Assembly (NCBI RefSeq): GCF_001571085.1
Contig: NZ_BCTC01000003.1
Coordinates: forward strand, 1-64,000
From: Azohydromonas lata NBRC 102462
GTDB lineage: Bacteria; Pseudomonadota; Gammaproteobacteria; Burkholderiales; Burkholderiaceae_C
DNA length: 64,000 nt
Reading direction: 5' to 3'
Position numbers and translations under genes: made by a program. Shown here in pieces: positions 19,793 through 27,843 of the stretch (the stretch's first letter is position 1; each line of letters opens with the position of its first letter). The notes under the pieces were generated by a model that was given only the letters and a program-made list of their open reading frames with translations, did no database searches and was not told the DNA's origin.

Positions 19793-20353
19793 TCACATCC
19801 CGTACTTCGGATTGCCCTGCCGCTTCTGCGCCATGTCGTTGACCAGGAAACGCACGGCGCGCTCCCAGGACTGGTCGTTGTTGCCGCGCATGTCCACCGA
19901 CTTGGACAGCACCACGCGGCCGCGGCGCACGTCGTGCACCTCGATGTTGAGGTTCAGGATCAGCTCGCTGACCTTCTGCACCCAGCCCGTGATGGCGTAG
20001 TCGGTATCGAGCTGGCGGCCGATCTGGCGCGCGCAGTCCTCGCAGCGGTGCATGTACTCCTGCTCGTTGCGCAGCTTGTCCAGCAGCGCCTGCGCGTTCT
20101 CCAGCGGGACGATGCGGTACAGCCCCTGCGCCTGCAACGCCTGCTGCAACTGCACGTGCGCCCGCCGCAGCCGCGCCCCGAGCTGGGCCTGGTTGTCGCC
20201 CGCGGTGTTGGGGTGGTCGTCCAGCAGGTCGAAGTCCAGCACCACCGCGCTGGGCACGCTCGCCTGGCTCCACGCCGGCCGTGCGGCCGCGGCACCGGCC
20301 AGAGACCATGCCAGCAGCCGGCGGCGGGACAGTTTGCTTGGCGTTCGGTACAT
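19793..20353 (-). CDS. Exported protein of unknown function, DUF2380/DUF3280-like
   Basis: 186 residues. The N-terminus carries a twin-arginine-like motif (SRRRLLAWSLAGAAAA) and a cut site near AWSQA, so it is probably exported, possibly folded. The mature domain starts SAVVLDFDLLDD and includes RCEDCARQIGRQL and ITGWVQKVSELILNLNIEV. This resembles uncharacterised DUF2380/DUF3280-type proteins, found in some methylotroph clusters. It lies 19 bp downstream of the activator gene on the same strand and convergent to the xox operon. Family naming is tentative. Confidence 0.6.
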   Translation of the reverse strand: MYRTPSKLSRRRLLAWSLAGAAAARPAWSQASVPSAVVLDFDLLDDHPNTAGDNQAQLGARLRRAHVQLQQALQAQGLYRIVPLENAQALLDKLRNEQEYMHRCEDCARQIGRQLDTDYAITGWVQKVSELILNLNIEVHDVRRGRVVLSKSVDMRGNNDQSWERAVRFLVNDMAQKRQGNPKYGM

Positions 20354-20371
20354 CTCGTGGACCGGGCGGCG

Positions 20372-22564
20372 TCAGCGCCGGCGCAGCTTGCGGTAGATGG
20401 TGTTGCGGCTGATGCCCAGCCGCTTGGACGCCAGCGAGATGTTGCCGTCGAGCTCCTGCACCACGCGCAGGATGGTCTGCATCTCCAGCTCCTCCAGCGT
20501 GGCGCCGGCATCCGCCGCTTCGCCTGAAGGCGGCAAGGCCGCCGCCGGCGCCTCAACCGAAGCGGGCGCGGCCGGCGTGCCTGCGCCACCGCGCCGCCGT
20601 CCCATCGAGCGCTGCACGTCCTCCAGAAAATCGTCGGGCAAGTGCGCGCGCGTGATCGTGGGCTCGTCGCCGGCCATGGCCGCCGCGGCGCGCAGCACGT
20701 TGACGAGCTGGCGCACGTTGCCCGGCCAGTGGTAGGCCTGCAGCAGTTGCGCCACGTCGGCGTCCAGCGTGGGCGCGCGCAGCGGGCAGCGGCTGCGCAG
20801 GATCCGCGTCGCCAGCGCCATCAGGTCGCTGCGCTCGCGCAGCGGCGGCAGCCGCACCGACAGCCCGTTGAGCCGGTAATACAAGTCCTCGCGGAAAGCC
20901 TGCCGCTCCACCAGCTCGCGCAGGTCGCTGTGCGTGGCGCTGACCACGGCCACGTCGGCCGGCACGGGGCGCGTGCCGCCCAAGGGCATGACCTCGCCCT
21001 CCTGCAGCACGCGCAGCAGCCGCGCCTGCAGCCCCGCGGGCATGTCGCCCACCTCGTCCAGGAACAGCGTGCCGCCATGCGCCTGCAGGATGCGCCCCAC
21101 CGCGCCGCCGCGCCGCCCGCCGCTCAGCGCGCCTTCCTCGTAGCCGAACAGCTCGGCTTCGATCAGCGACTCCGGGATGCTGGCGCAGTTCACCGCCACG
21201 AAGGGCTGGCGCGCACGCGCGGACTCCTGGTGCAGCGCGCGCGCCAGCACCTCCTTGCCGCTGCCCGTCTCGCCCAGGATGAGCACGGCAATGTCGCGGT
21301 CCATCACGCGGCGCAGCTTGGCCACCACGCTGTCGAGCTGCGCGTCGCCGGTCTGCAGCCACGACAGGTCGCTGGGCAGCTCGCCCTCGGCCGCCGGGCG
21401 GGCGCGCGGCGCCGTGCCGGACAGCAGCACCGCCGGTGACGCGGGCGCTCGCACCGGCAGCGGTGCGGCCTCGCGCAGGCAGGCCAGCACCTCGCCGCCC
21501 AGTGCCGCCACGCCTGCGGCCATGTCCGCCGCGATGGCCAGGCCCGCCTCGCCCGCCGCCTCGGCCGGCTGCGCCGCCGCGTCGCCGTCCTCCGGCTGGA
21601 GGCGGGCGCCCTGGCGCACCAGCGGCCAGTTCATCTGCAGCCGCGCATGCAGCTGCAGCCCGTTGGACAGGTTGAGCGCGAAGGGGCCGGCCGCGGCGCT
21701 GCGCGCCTGGTCCACCAGTTGCGCCAGGCCCAGGCCGAACAGCGACTCCAGGCTGTTCATGCGCAGCCCCGCCGGGCTCAGCCCAAGCAGGTCCAGCGCG
21801 CTGCGGTTGGCGCCCAGCAGCCGGCCGTCCTCGCCCACGGCCAGGATGCCGCCCATGAGCGTGTCTATGAACTCCACGCGGCTGTGAAAGTGCAGCCGCA
21901 GCGCATGCTGGCAGTCGTCGGTGAGCCAGTGGTTCTCGATCATGCGCGCCGACATCTTCACCAGGCCCAGCGTGTGCGCGTGGTAGGAGCGGTGGTCGCC
22001 CGTCACGTCCAGCACGCCCAGCAGGTTGCCGCGCGGGTCGAAGATGGGCGCGGCCGAGCAGGTGAGGAAATCGTTGGCGTACATGAAGTGCTCGTCGGCA
22101 TGGACGAACACCGGCTCCTCCGTCACCAGCGCCGTGCCCATGCCGTTGGTGCCCTTGCTGGCCTCGGCCCAATTGACGCCCGGCGCCAGCGCCACCTTGG
22201 CCGTGCGCTCCAGCAAGTCGGCATGGCCCACCGAGTGCAGCACCGTGCCCTGCGTGTCGGCCAGCACCACCATGCTCTTGCTGACGATGATCTGCTCCAG
22301 CAGCAGCTCCATCACCGGCGCGGCATGGACGAACAGCCGCCGGTTGCGCTCGTGCGCCTGCGCCAGGTCCGCGCGCGGCAGCGGCGTGTAGTCGCCATGG
22401 CCTATGCGCGTGAGGCCCAACGCCGCGCAGCGTTCGTGCGACTTGCGTATCGCCTCGACGTGGGCCGGGTCGGTGGGCAGCAGCACGCTCGTGGCCGAGT
22501 GCCCAAAGCCAAGCTCGCGCTTGCGGCCGGCTGTGGAGCCATCGGAAGGACGGGTCGTGAGCAT
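20372..22564 (-). CDS. AcoR-type sigma-54-dependent activator with altered GAFTGA loop
   Basis: 730 residues. An N-terminal GAF-type sensor (about 60-215; GVNWAEASKGTNGMGTAL, SAAPIFDPRGNLLGVLDVTG) and a PAS-like segment (about 225-290) precede an AAA+ domain (about 405-640: GETGSGKE Walker A, GGTLFLDEVGDMP Walker B, YHWPGNVRQL). The C-terminus is a Fis-type helix-turn-helix (NISLASKRLGISRNTIYRKL). The sigma-54-contact loop, normally GAFTGA, reads GALSGG (residues 478-483). AAGGA precedes the ATG. It is divergent from the H4MPT operon at 22773, which carries a sigma-54 promoter and is its most likely target. The effector is unknown, possibly a C1 compound. Confidence 0.88.
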   Translation of the reverse strand: MLTTRPSDGSTAGRKRELGFGHSATSVLLPTDPAHVEAIRKSHERCAALGLTRIGHGDYTPLPRADLAQAHERNRRLFVHAAPVMELLLEQIIVSKSMVVLADTQGTVLHSVGHADLLERTAKVALAPGVNWAEASKGTNGMGTALVTEEPVFVHADEHFMYANDFLTCSAAPIFDPRGNLLGVLDVTGDHRSYHAHTLGLVKMSARMIENHWLTDDCQHALRLHFHSRVEFIDTLMGGILAVGEDGRLLGANRSALDLLGLSPAGLRMNSLESLFGLGLAQLVDQARSAAAGPFALNLSNGLQLHARLQMNWPLVRQGARLQPEDGDAAAQPAEAAGEAGLAIAADMAAGVAALGGEVLACLREAAPLPVRAPASPAVLLSGTAPRARPAAEGELPSDLSWLQTGDAQLDSVVAKLRRVMDRDIAVLILGETGSGKEVLARALHQESARARQPFVAVNCASIPESLIEAELFGYEEGALSGGRRGGAVGRILQAHGGTLFLDEVGDMPAGLQARLLRVLQEGEVMPLGGTRPVPADVAVVSATHSDLRELVERQAFREDLYYRLNGLSVRLPPLRERSDLMALATRILRSRCPLRAPTLDADVAQLLQAYHWPGNVRQLVNVLRAAAAMAGDEPTITRAHLPDDFLEDVQRSMGRRRGGAGTPAAPASVEAPAAALPPSGEAADAGATLEELEMQTILRVVQELDGNISLASKRLGISRNTIYRKLRRR

Positions 22565-22646
22565 GAACTTCCTTTCACTCCGCCCGCGGGCGGTCGTCTC
22601 CTCTGGGTTTTCTTACAGCCGCGCGCAGCATACCCGCGCGGCGCGC

Positions 22647-22660
22647 CGTGACACTGTGTA
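22647..22660 (+). promoter_or_regulatory. Candidate activator site CGTGACACTGTGTA upstream of the sigma-54 promoter
   Basis: It contains the odd-centred palindrome ACAC-T-GTGT, about 95-107 bp upstream of the start site predicted from the sigma-54 box at 22728. The octamer CGTGACAC recurs at the same distance and orientation before the promoter at 30154. ACACAGTGT (its complement) recurs before fhcB. Enhancer-type activators bind at such distances. No footprint is known. Confidence 0.55.
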
Positions 22661-22727
22661 CTGAATCCAGGGCAGCAGAAGGGTTGCCGGGCATCTCGGC
22701 TTGCAACAAGCACGCCATGCCAAGCCG

Positions 22728-22743
22728 TGGAACAAGCCTTGCA
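22728..22743 (+). promoter_or_regulatory. Sigma-54 (-24/-12) promoter of the beta-RFAP synthase/mtdB operon
   Basis: TGGAACAAGCCTTGCA matches TGGCACG-N4-TTGCW with the required GG-N10-GC spacing. The expected start is near 22754, giving a leader of about 19 bases. It stands between two divergent units, one of which encodes a sigma-54 activator. Confidence 0.75.
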
Positions 22744-22772
22744 GATAGGCAAGCCCCTGCCAGCGTCAATCC

Positions 22773-23858
22773 ATGGCCATGAGCTTTGTTCCTGCCGTAC
22801 CCATTGCGCCTTCGGTCCCGTCCTCGATTCCGCCCACGAGCCCGACCGCCGTCCAATTCCGCGACCGCGTGCGCGTGAGCACGCCGGGCCGGCTGCACCT
22901 GGGCTTCCTGGACCCGGGCGCTTCCCTGGGCCGGCGCTTCGGCAGCCTGGGCCTGGTGGTGGACGGGCCGCACACCGCGCTGGAGCTGGCCTTCGCCGGC
23001 CGCCCGCACATCGAAGCCGCCCCGGGGCTGGATGCGGCCGAGGTGGAGCGGGCCGCCGCCCACCTCGCGGCCCTGCAGGCGCACACCGGCCTGTCGCGTC
23101 CGCTGCACCTGCGCCTGCTGGAGCTGCTGCCTCCCCATGCCGGCCTGGGGTCCGGCACCCAGCTCGCCCTGGCGGTGGGCATGGCCTTCACGCGGCTGCA
23201 GGGCTTGCCGCTGGACGCGGCCCAGGTGGCGGCCCTGTTGGGCCGCGGCCTGCGCTCCGGCGTGGGCATCGCCGGCTTCGAGCGCGGCGGGCTGCTGCTG
23301 GACGGCGGCCCGCAGGCCGACGGCCGCCCGGCACGCGTCACCTCGCACCTGGACTTTCCTCAGCACTGGCGCGTGCTGCTGGTGCTGGACCCGTCGCGCC
23401 GCGGGCTCTCCGGCGCCCAGGAGCGCCAGGCCCTGGCGCAACTGCCGCCCTTCCCGCGCGAGTACGCGGCCGAGCTGTGCCACCGCGTGCTCATGCAAAT
23501 CCTGCCCGGCGCCGCGGGGGCCGATTTCCCCACCTTCGCCGAAGGCCTCAACCGCATGCAGGCGCTCCTGGGCGGCTACTTCGCGCCCGCGCAGGGCGGC
23601 CTGTCCTACACCAGCCCCGCGGTGGACGCCTTCATGCGCTGGGCCGGCCGCCACGGCGACACCGCCGTGGGCCAGAGCTCCTGGGGGCCGACCGCCTTTG
23701 CCGTGCTGCCCTCGCAGGAGGCCGCCGATGCCCTGCTGCGCGCCGCCCACGCGGCCGGCGCCGTGGCGCCGGGGCTGCGGCTGCTCACCGTGCAGGGCCG
23801 CAACCGCGGCGCCGACATCCAGTTCCTGGCGGCCGCACCGGCCGCCGCCTGCGCCTGA
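22773..23858 (+). CDS. Beta-ribofuranosylaminobenzene 5'-phosphate synthase family (H4MPT biosynthesis)
   Basis: A 361-residue GHMP-fold enzyme. Beta-RFAP synthase joins 4-hydroxybenzoate or p-aminobenzoate to PRPP, the first committed step of H4MPT (or dephospho-H4MPT) synthesis. Motifs are VSTPGRLHLGFLD, the GHMP loop PPHAGLGSGTQLALAVG, GRGLRSGVGIAGFERGG and the C-terminal VGQSSWGPTAFA. The start may be 22773 or the ATG six bases later; neither has a strong ribosome site. It leads the mtdB-mch operon behind a sigma-54 promoter. Confidence 0.88.
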   Translation: MAMSFVPAVPIAPSVPSSIPPTSPTAVQFRDRVRVSTPGRLHLGFLDPGASLGRRFGSLGLVVDGPHTALELAFAGRPHIEAAPGLDAAEVERAAAHLAALQAHTGLSRPLHLRLLELLPPHAGLGSGTQLALAVGMAFTRLQGLPLDAAQVAALLGRGLRSGVGIAGFERGGLLLDGGPQADGRPARVTSHLDFPQHWRVLLVLDPSRRGLSGAQERQALAQLPPFPREYAAELCHRVLMQILPGAAGADFPTFAEGLNRMQALLGGYFAPAQGGLSYTSPAVDAFMRWAGRHGDTAVGQSSWGPTAFAVLPSQEAADALLRAAHAAGAVAPGLRLLTVQGRNRGADIQFLAAAPAAACA

Positions 23859-23891
23859 CGGCGCACCACCTCCCGCAGCAAGCCACGCCAC

Positions 23892-24794
23892 ATGGACCGT
23901 CCCTACATCCTGCACATGCTCACGCCCGGACCGTGGATGAGCCCCTTCGACGTCAACATGGCCGCCGACGCCGGCTACCAGGTCATCGTCCCCTACTGCG
24001 GCGTGGACGTGGCCGCCACGCCCAACCTCACGCAGGACGCCATCTTTTCCCGCGGGCCGAAGGGCGTGTCGCGCACCGGCCTCTTCATCGGCGGGCGCGA
24101 CGTGACCCAGGCCGTGGACATGCTCGACGCCGCCCGCAAGGCCATGGTCCCGCCCTTCGTGGTGTCCGTCATGGCCGACCCCAGCGGCGCCTTCACCACC
24201 GCCGCGGCCATGCTGGCTTGCGTGCGCGGGCAGCTCCGCAAGGCGCACGGCACGGACCTCGACGGCCGCCGCGTGCTGGTGCTGGGCGGCACGGGCCCGG
24301 TGGGCCGCATCGTCGCGGTGCTGGCCGCGCGCGCCGGCGCGCAGGTGCGCATCGCCAGCCACAAGGGCCAGCAGGTGGCAAACGAGACGGCCCGCGCCGT
24401 GAGCGAGCGCTTCGGCGCCGCCGTGGCGGGCGCTTCCAGCGCCGACGCCGCCGCGCTGCGCGAGGCCCTGGCCGACACCGACGTGGTGCTGGCCACCGCC
24501 GCCGCCGGCGTGCAGGTGCTCTCGGCCGAAGATCTCGCGGCGGCGGGCCAGAAGCTGCTGGTGGCCGCCGACGTGAATGCCGTGCCCCCCGAGGGCATCG
24601 CCGGCGTGGGCGTGATGGACGACGGCAAGCCCGTGGCGGGCACCCAGGCCGTGGGCATAGGGGCCCTGGCCGTGGGCAATGTGAAATACCAGGTGCAGCA
24701 CCAGTTGCTGCAGCGCATGCGCAATGCCGAGAAGCCGCTGGCGCTGAGCTTCGATGACGCCTTCGCCCTGGCCTGCGAGCTGCGTGCCGGCTGA
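23892..24794 (+). CDS. mtdB: NAD(P)-dependent methylene-H4MPT dehydrogenase
   Basis: A 300-residue enzyme that oxidises methylene-H4MPT to methenyl-H4MPT with NAD+ or NADP+. The N-terminal substrate domain has MLTPGPWMSPFDVNMA and DPSGAFTTAAAM. The Rossmann fold has VLGGTGPVGRIVAVLAAR. The C-terminal segment is ALAVGNVKYQVQHQLL. The sequence matches the MtdB branch rather than NADP-only MtdA because of its location with mch and fae. It is 33 bases after the RFAP synthase gene and overlaps the next start by about ten bases. Cytoplasmic. Confidence 0.92.
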   Translation: MDRPYILHMLTPGPWMSPFDVNMAADAGYQVIVPYCGVDVAATPNLTQDAIFSRGPKGVSRTGLFIGGRDVTQAVDMLDAARKAMVPPFVVSVMADPSGAFTTAAAMLACVRGQLRKAHGTDLDGRRVLVLGGTGPVGRIVAVLAARAGAQVRIASHKGQQVANETARAVSERFGAAVAGASSADAAALREALADTDVVLATAAAGVQVLSAEDLAAAGQKLLVAADVNAVPPEGIAGVGVMDDGKPVAGTQAVGIGALAVGNVKYQVQHQLLQRMRNAEKPLALSFDDAFALACELRAG

Positions 24795-25926
24795 AGGCCC
24801 GGCGGGGCGGCCGCTGCTGCTGGCCGCGGGGGTGTCCGTGCGCCAGCTCGCGCAGGCCGCCGCCCGCGAGGGTTTCGGCCTCGTCGCCCTGGACGCCTTC
24901 GGCGACGCCGACACCCGCGCCGCGGCCTGCCGCTGGCAGCGCTGGCGCGACTTCGACGCCGCCACGCTGCTGGCCGCGCTGGACGAGGCCGCCCGCGCCG
25001 GCGCCTGCGGCTGGATCGCCGCCAGCGGCTTCGAAGCCCACCCGGACCTGCTGGAGGCCGCCGCGCAGCGCCTGCCGCTGCTGGGCACGCCGCCCGCGGC
25101 CTGGAGACGCCTGCGCGACCCGCGCCGCTTCTTCCCGCTGCTCGATGCGCTGGGCCTGCCGCACCCGCCCACGCGCTGGGGCCAGGCCCCCACGGACCTC
25201 CAGGGCTGGCTGCTCAAGGACGGCGGCGCCTGCGGCGGCCGGCACGTGCAGCCCGCCCGCGGCGCCGCGGCCACCCGGCGGGCCTTGCCGTACTGGCAAC
25301 GCCGGATGGCCGGCACCCCCATGGCCGCCGCCTTCGTCGCCGACGGCCGCCGCGCGCGGCTGCTGGGCGTGCACGAGCAGCTCGTGGGCCTGGCCCAAGC
25401 GCCGTTTGCCTGGCGGGGGGCCGTGGGACCGCTGACCATGCCGCCCAAGGTCTCGACGCACATTGACACGGCCTTGCAACAACTCGTCCCCGCCTGCGGC
25501 CTGCGCGGCCTGGGCAGCCTGGACTTCCTGCTGGGCGCCGACGGCACCATCGCGCTGCTGGAAGTGAACCCCCGGCCCGGCGGCACGCTGCAGCTCTACG
25601 CGGCGCAGTCGCCGCTTGGGCTGCACCTGCGCGCCTGCAGTGGTGTGCCGTGGGCGGTACAGCCTGTGCCACAAGCGGTCTGCGGCGTGGAGACCGTGTT
25701 CGCGCCGCGCACGCTGCACCTGGGCCCGCACGCCCTGCGCCGCCTGGCGCGCCGGCCCTGGGTGCACGACCGGCCGGGCCAGGCCTGTTCTCTTCAAGCG
25801 ATGGAGCCGCTGTGCTCCCTCAGCGCCCAAGGCGCCACGGCCGCCGAGGTGCGCGCCCAACTGCAGCGGCGCCACGCCGAGCTGCTCGAACTTCTGGAGG
25901 CTGAATCCCATGAGCACATGGAATGA
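24784..25926 (+). CDS. ATP-grasp family protein of the H4MPT cluster
   Basis: About 380 residues from GTG 24784, which overlaps the mtdB stop by 11 bases. An ATG-less frame opens earlier at 24754 and the exact start is uncertain. The ATP-grasp features are WLLKDGGACGGRHVQ and the metal/ATP site LEVNPRPGGTLQLY. The N-terminal domain carries an ASGFEAHPDLLE segment. Such proteins occur conserved in H4MPT clusters of methylotrophs and probably ligate an amino acid or similar group in cofactor synthesis. The precise substrate is unknown. It overlaps mch by 17 bases. Confidence 0.75.
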   Translation: MPAEGPAGRPLLLAAGVSVRQLAQAAAREGFGLVALDAFGDADTRAAACRWQRWRDFDAATLLAALDEAARAGACGWIAASGFEAHPDLLEAAAQRLPLLGTPPAAWRRLRDPRRFFPLLDALGLPHPPTRWGQAPTDLQGWLLKDGGACGGRHVQPARGAAATRRALPYWQRRMAGTPMAAAFVADGRRARLLGVHEQLVGLAQAPFAWRGAVGPLTMPPKVSTHIDTALQQLVPACGLRGLGSLDFLLGADGTIALLEVNPRPGGTLQLYAAQSPLGLHLRACSGVPWAVQPVPQAVCGVETVFAPRTLHLGPHALRRLARRPWVHDRPGQACSLQAMEPLCSLSAQGATAAEVRAQLQRRHAELLELLEAESHEHME

Positions 25927-26899
25927 TCCCTTGAGCGTCAACCGCCTGGCGCAGCCGCTGCTGCAGCGCCTGCTGGACGACGCTTCCCAACTGCGCGTGA
26001 GCGTGCAGCGCGACGAGTTCGGCGTGCAAATCGTCGATGCCGGCCTGGAGGCCCCCGGCAGCGTGGAGGCGGGCCTGGCCATCGCCCGCATCTGCTTGGG
26101 CGGCCTGGGCGACGTGCACCTGCGCTCATCCACCGAGGACGGCTGGCCGACCTGGGTGGAAGTGCACAGCGCCCAACCCGTGCTGGCCTGCCTGGCCAGC
26201 CAGTACGCTGGCTGGAGCCTCTCCGCCACCAAGGAGGAGACCGGCGGAAAGAAATTCTTCTCGCTGGGCTCCGGCCCCGCGCGCGCCCTGGCCGGCCGCG
26301 AGACGCTGTTCGAGGAGCTGGGCTACCGCGACCGCGCCGACACCGGCTGCCTGGTGATGGAGGTGGACCGCCTGCCCCCGCCCGTGGTGGTGGAAAAGGT
26401 GCTGCGCGACTGCGCGCTGCCGCCGCAGGGCCTGACCCTCATCGTCACGCCCACGGCCAGCCTGGCCGGCACCACGCAGGTCGTGGCCCGCGTGCTGGAA
26501 GTGGCCCTGCACAAGGCCCACGAGCTGGGCTTCAACTTGCAGGACATCGTCAGCGGCAGCGCCTGCGCACCGCTGCCGGCGCCGGGCGCCGACGGGCTGC
26601 AGGCCATGGGGCGCACCAACGACGCCATCCTCTACGGCGGGCGCGTGCACTTGGTCGTGAAGGGCGAGCTGGCCGACGCGCAGCGCCTGGCGCAGCAGCT
26701 GCCGTCCAAGAACTCGGCCGACCACGGCCGCAGCTTCGCGGACATTTTTAAAGACGCGGGCTACGACTTCTACAAGATAGACGGCGCCCTCTTCGCCCCG
26801 GCGGTGGCCTGGGTGACGCATCAACCATCCGGGCGCACCTGGCAGGCCGGCGGCACCAGCATGGCGCTGCTGCGCGGGCTGTGGCTGGAGATGGCGTGA
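25910..26899 (+). CDS. mch: Methenyl-H4MPT cyclohydrolase
   Basis: A 329-residue enzyme that hydrolyses methenyl-H4MPT to formyl-H4MPT. Identifying segments are NRLAQPLLQRLLDDASQLRV, EAGLAIARICLGGLGDVHL, SATKEETGGKKFFSLGSGPARAL and the IVTPTASLAGTTQVVARVLEVALHKAHELGF block. GGAGG lies ten bases upstream of the ATG at 25910. The start overlaps the upstream ATP-grasp gene and the stop overlaps the next start (TGATG). Normal length. Confidence 0.94.
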   Translation: MSTWNDPLSVNRLAQPLLQRLLDDASQLRVSVQRDEFGVQIVDAGLEAPGSVEAGLAIARICLGGLGDVHLRSSTEDGWPTWVEVHSAQPVLACLASQYAGWSLSATKEETGGKKFFSLGSGPARALAGRETLFEELGYRDRADTGCLVMEVDRLPPPVVVEKVLRDCALPPQGLTLIVTPTASLAGTTQVVARVLEVALHKAHELGFNLQDIVSGSACAPLPAPGADGLQAMGRTNDAILYGGRVHLVVKGELADAQRLAQQLPSKNSADHGRSFADIFKDAGYDFYKIDGALFAPAVAWVTHQPSGRTWQAGGTSMALLRGLWLEMA

Positions 26900-27843
26900 T
26901 GGCCCACGGCGGCCTGCAGGGCCTGCGCGTCGCGGTGATGAGCGACGAGTCCGGCTGGCACGTGCGCCGCCTGCGCCGCGCGCTGCTTGCGCGCGGCGCT
27001 GCGCTGGTGCGCTGCCTGGACCTGGCGCAATGCGGCGTGGCCACCGGCGCCTCGCGCCACGGCCTGGTGCTGCCGGGTTTTGGGAAAGAGCTGCCGGACG
27101 CGGTGATCGTGCGCGGCGTGGCCACCGGCAGCTTCGAGCAGGTCACCAAGCGGCTGACCGTGCTGCATGCGCTCACCGCGCTGGGCGTGCCCGTCTACAA
27201 CGAGGCCCGCGCCATAGAGCGCAGCGTGGACAAGGCCATGACCAGCCTGCTGCTGCGCGCAGCGGGCATCGCCTCGCCGCCGGCCTGGACCACCGAGTGC
27301 CCCGCGCAGGCGCAGCGCGTCGTGCTGCGCGAAGCCGCCGCCGGCCACGCGCTGGTGCTCAAGCCGCTGTTCGGCTCGCAGGGCAAGGGGCTGCAGCTCG
27401 TGGGGCACGTGGACGGCCGCTTCGTCCCGCTGCCCTCGCTGGACGCCTACGGCGGCCTGGCCTACCTGCAACGGTACGTGCCGCCCGTGTCGGCGCCCGG
27501 CTTCGACTGGCGCGTGCTGGTCATCGGCGGCCGCGCCGTCGCCGCCATGCGCCGCGTGAGCAGCCACTGGGTGCACAACGTCGCCCAGGGCGCGCGCTGC
27601 GAGGCGGCCGAGCTCACGGCCGACCTCGCACGCCCCGCCGAGCGCGCCGCGCAGGCGCTTGGGCTGGACTACGCGGGCGTGGACCTCATTCCCACGCCGG
27701 ACGGCCCACAGGTGCTCGAAGTCAACGGCGTGGCCGCCTGGCAGGGGCTGCAGCGCGTGACGCCGTTCGACATCGCGCAGGCCCTGGTGGACGACTTGCT
27801 GGACCGCAAGCTCGCGGCGGCGCGGGGGCGGCTCAGTGCCTGA
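26899..27843 (+). CDS. RimK-type ATP-grasp ligase (possible H4MPT glutamate ligase type)
   Basis: 314 residues. The RimK-like signature is visible: LPGFGKELPDAVIVRGV, VYNEARAIERSVDKAMTSLLLRAAGI, a P-loop-like ATP-grasp segment LVLKPLFGSQGKGLQLV, and the metal site LDYAGVDLIPTPDG-QVLEVNGV. Archaeal homologues add alpha-L-glutamate to cofactors such as H4MPT or coenzyme F420; the same chemistry is plausible here given the location. The bacterial product is not known to me. The start overlaps the mch stop (TGATG) and the next gene overlaps the end by eight bases. Confidence 0.8.
   Translation: MAHGGLQGLRVAVMSDESGWHVRRLRRALLARGAALVRCLDLAQCGVATGASRHGLVLPGFGKELPDAVIVRGVATGSFEQVTKRLTVLHALTALGVPVYNEARAIERSVDKAMTSLLLRAAGIASPPAWTTECPAQAQRVVLREAAAGHALVLKPLFGSQGKGLQLVGHVDGRFVPLPSLDAYGGLAYLQRYVPPVSAPGFDWRVLVIGGRAVAAMRRVSSHWVHNVAQGARCEAAELTADLARPAERAAQALGLDYAGVDLIPTPDGPQVLEVNGVAAWQGLQRVTPFDIAQALVDDLLDRKLAAARGRLSA

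Noticed and set aside
22575-25586. A 1003-codon minus-strand frame across the mtdB operon
   Set aside because: Antisense to three recognised enzymes; no motif and no ribosome site.
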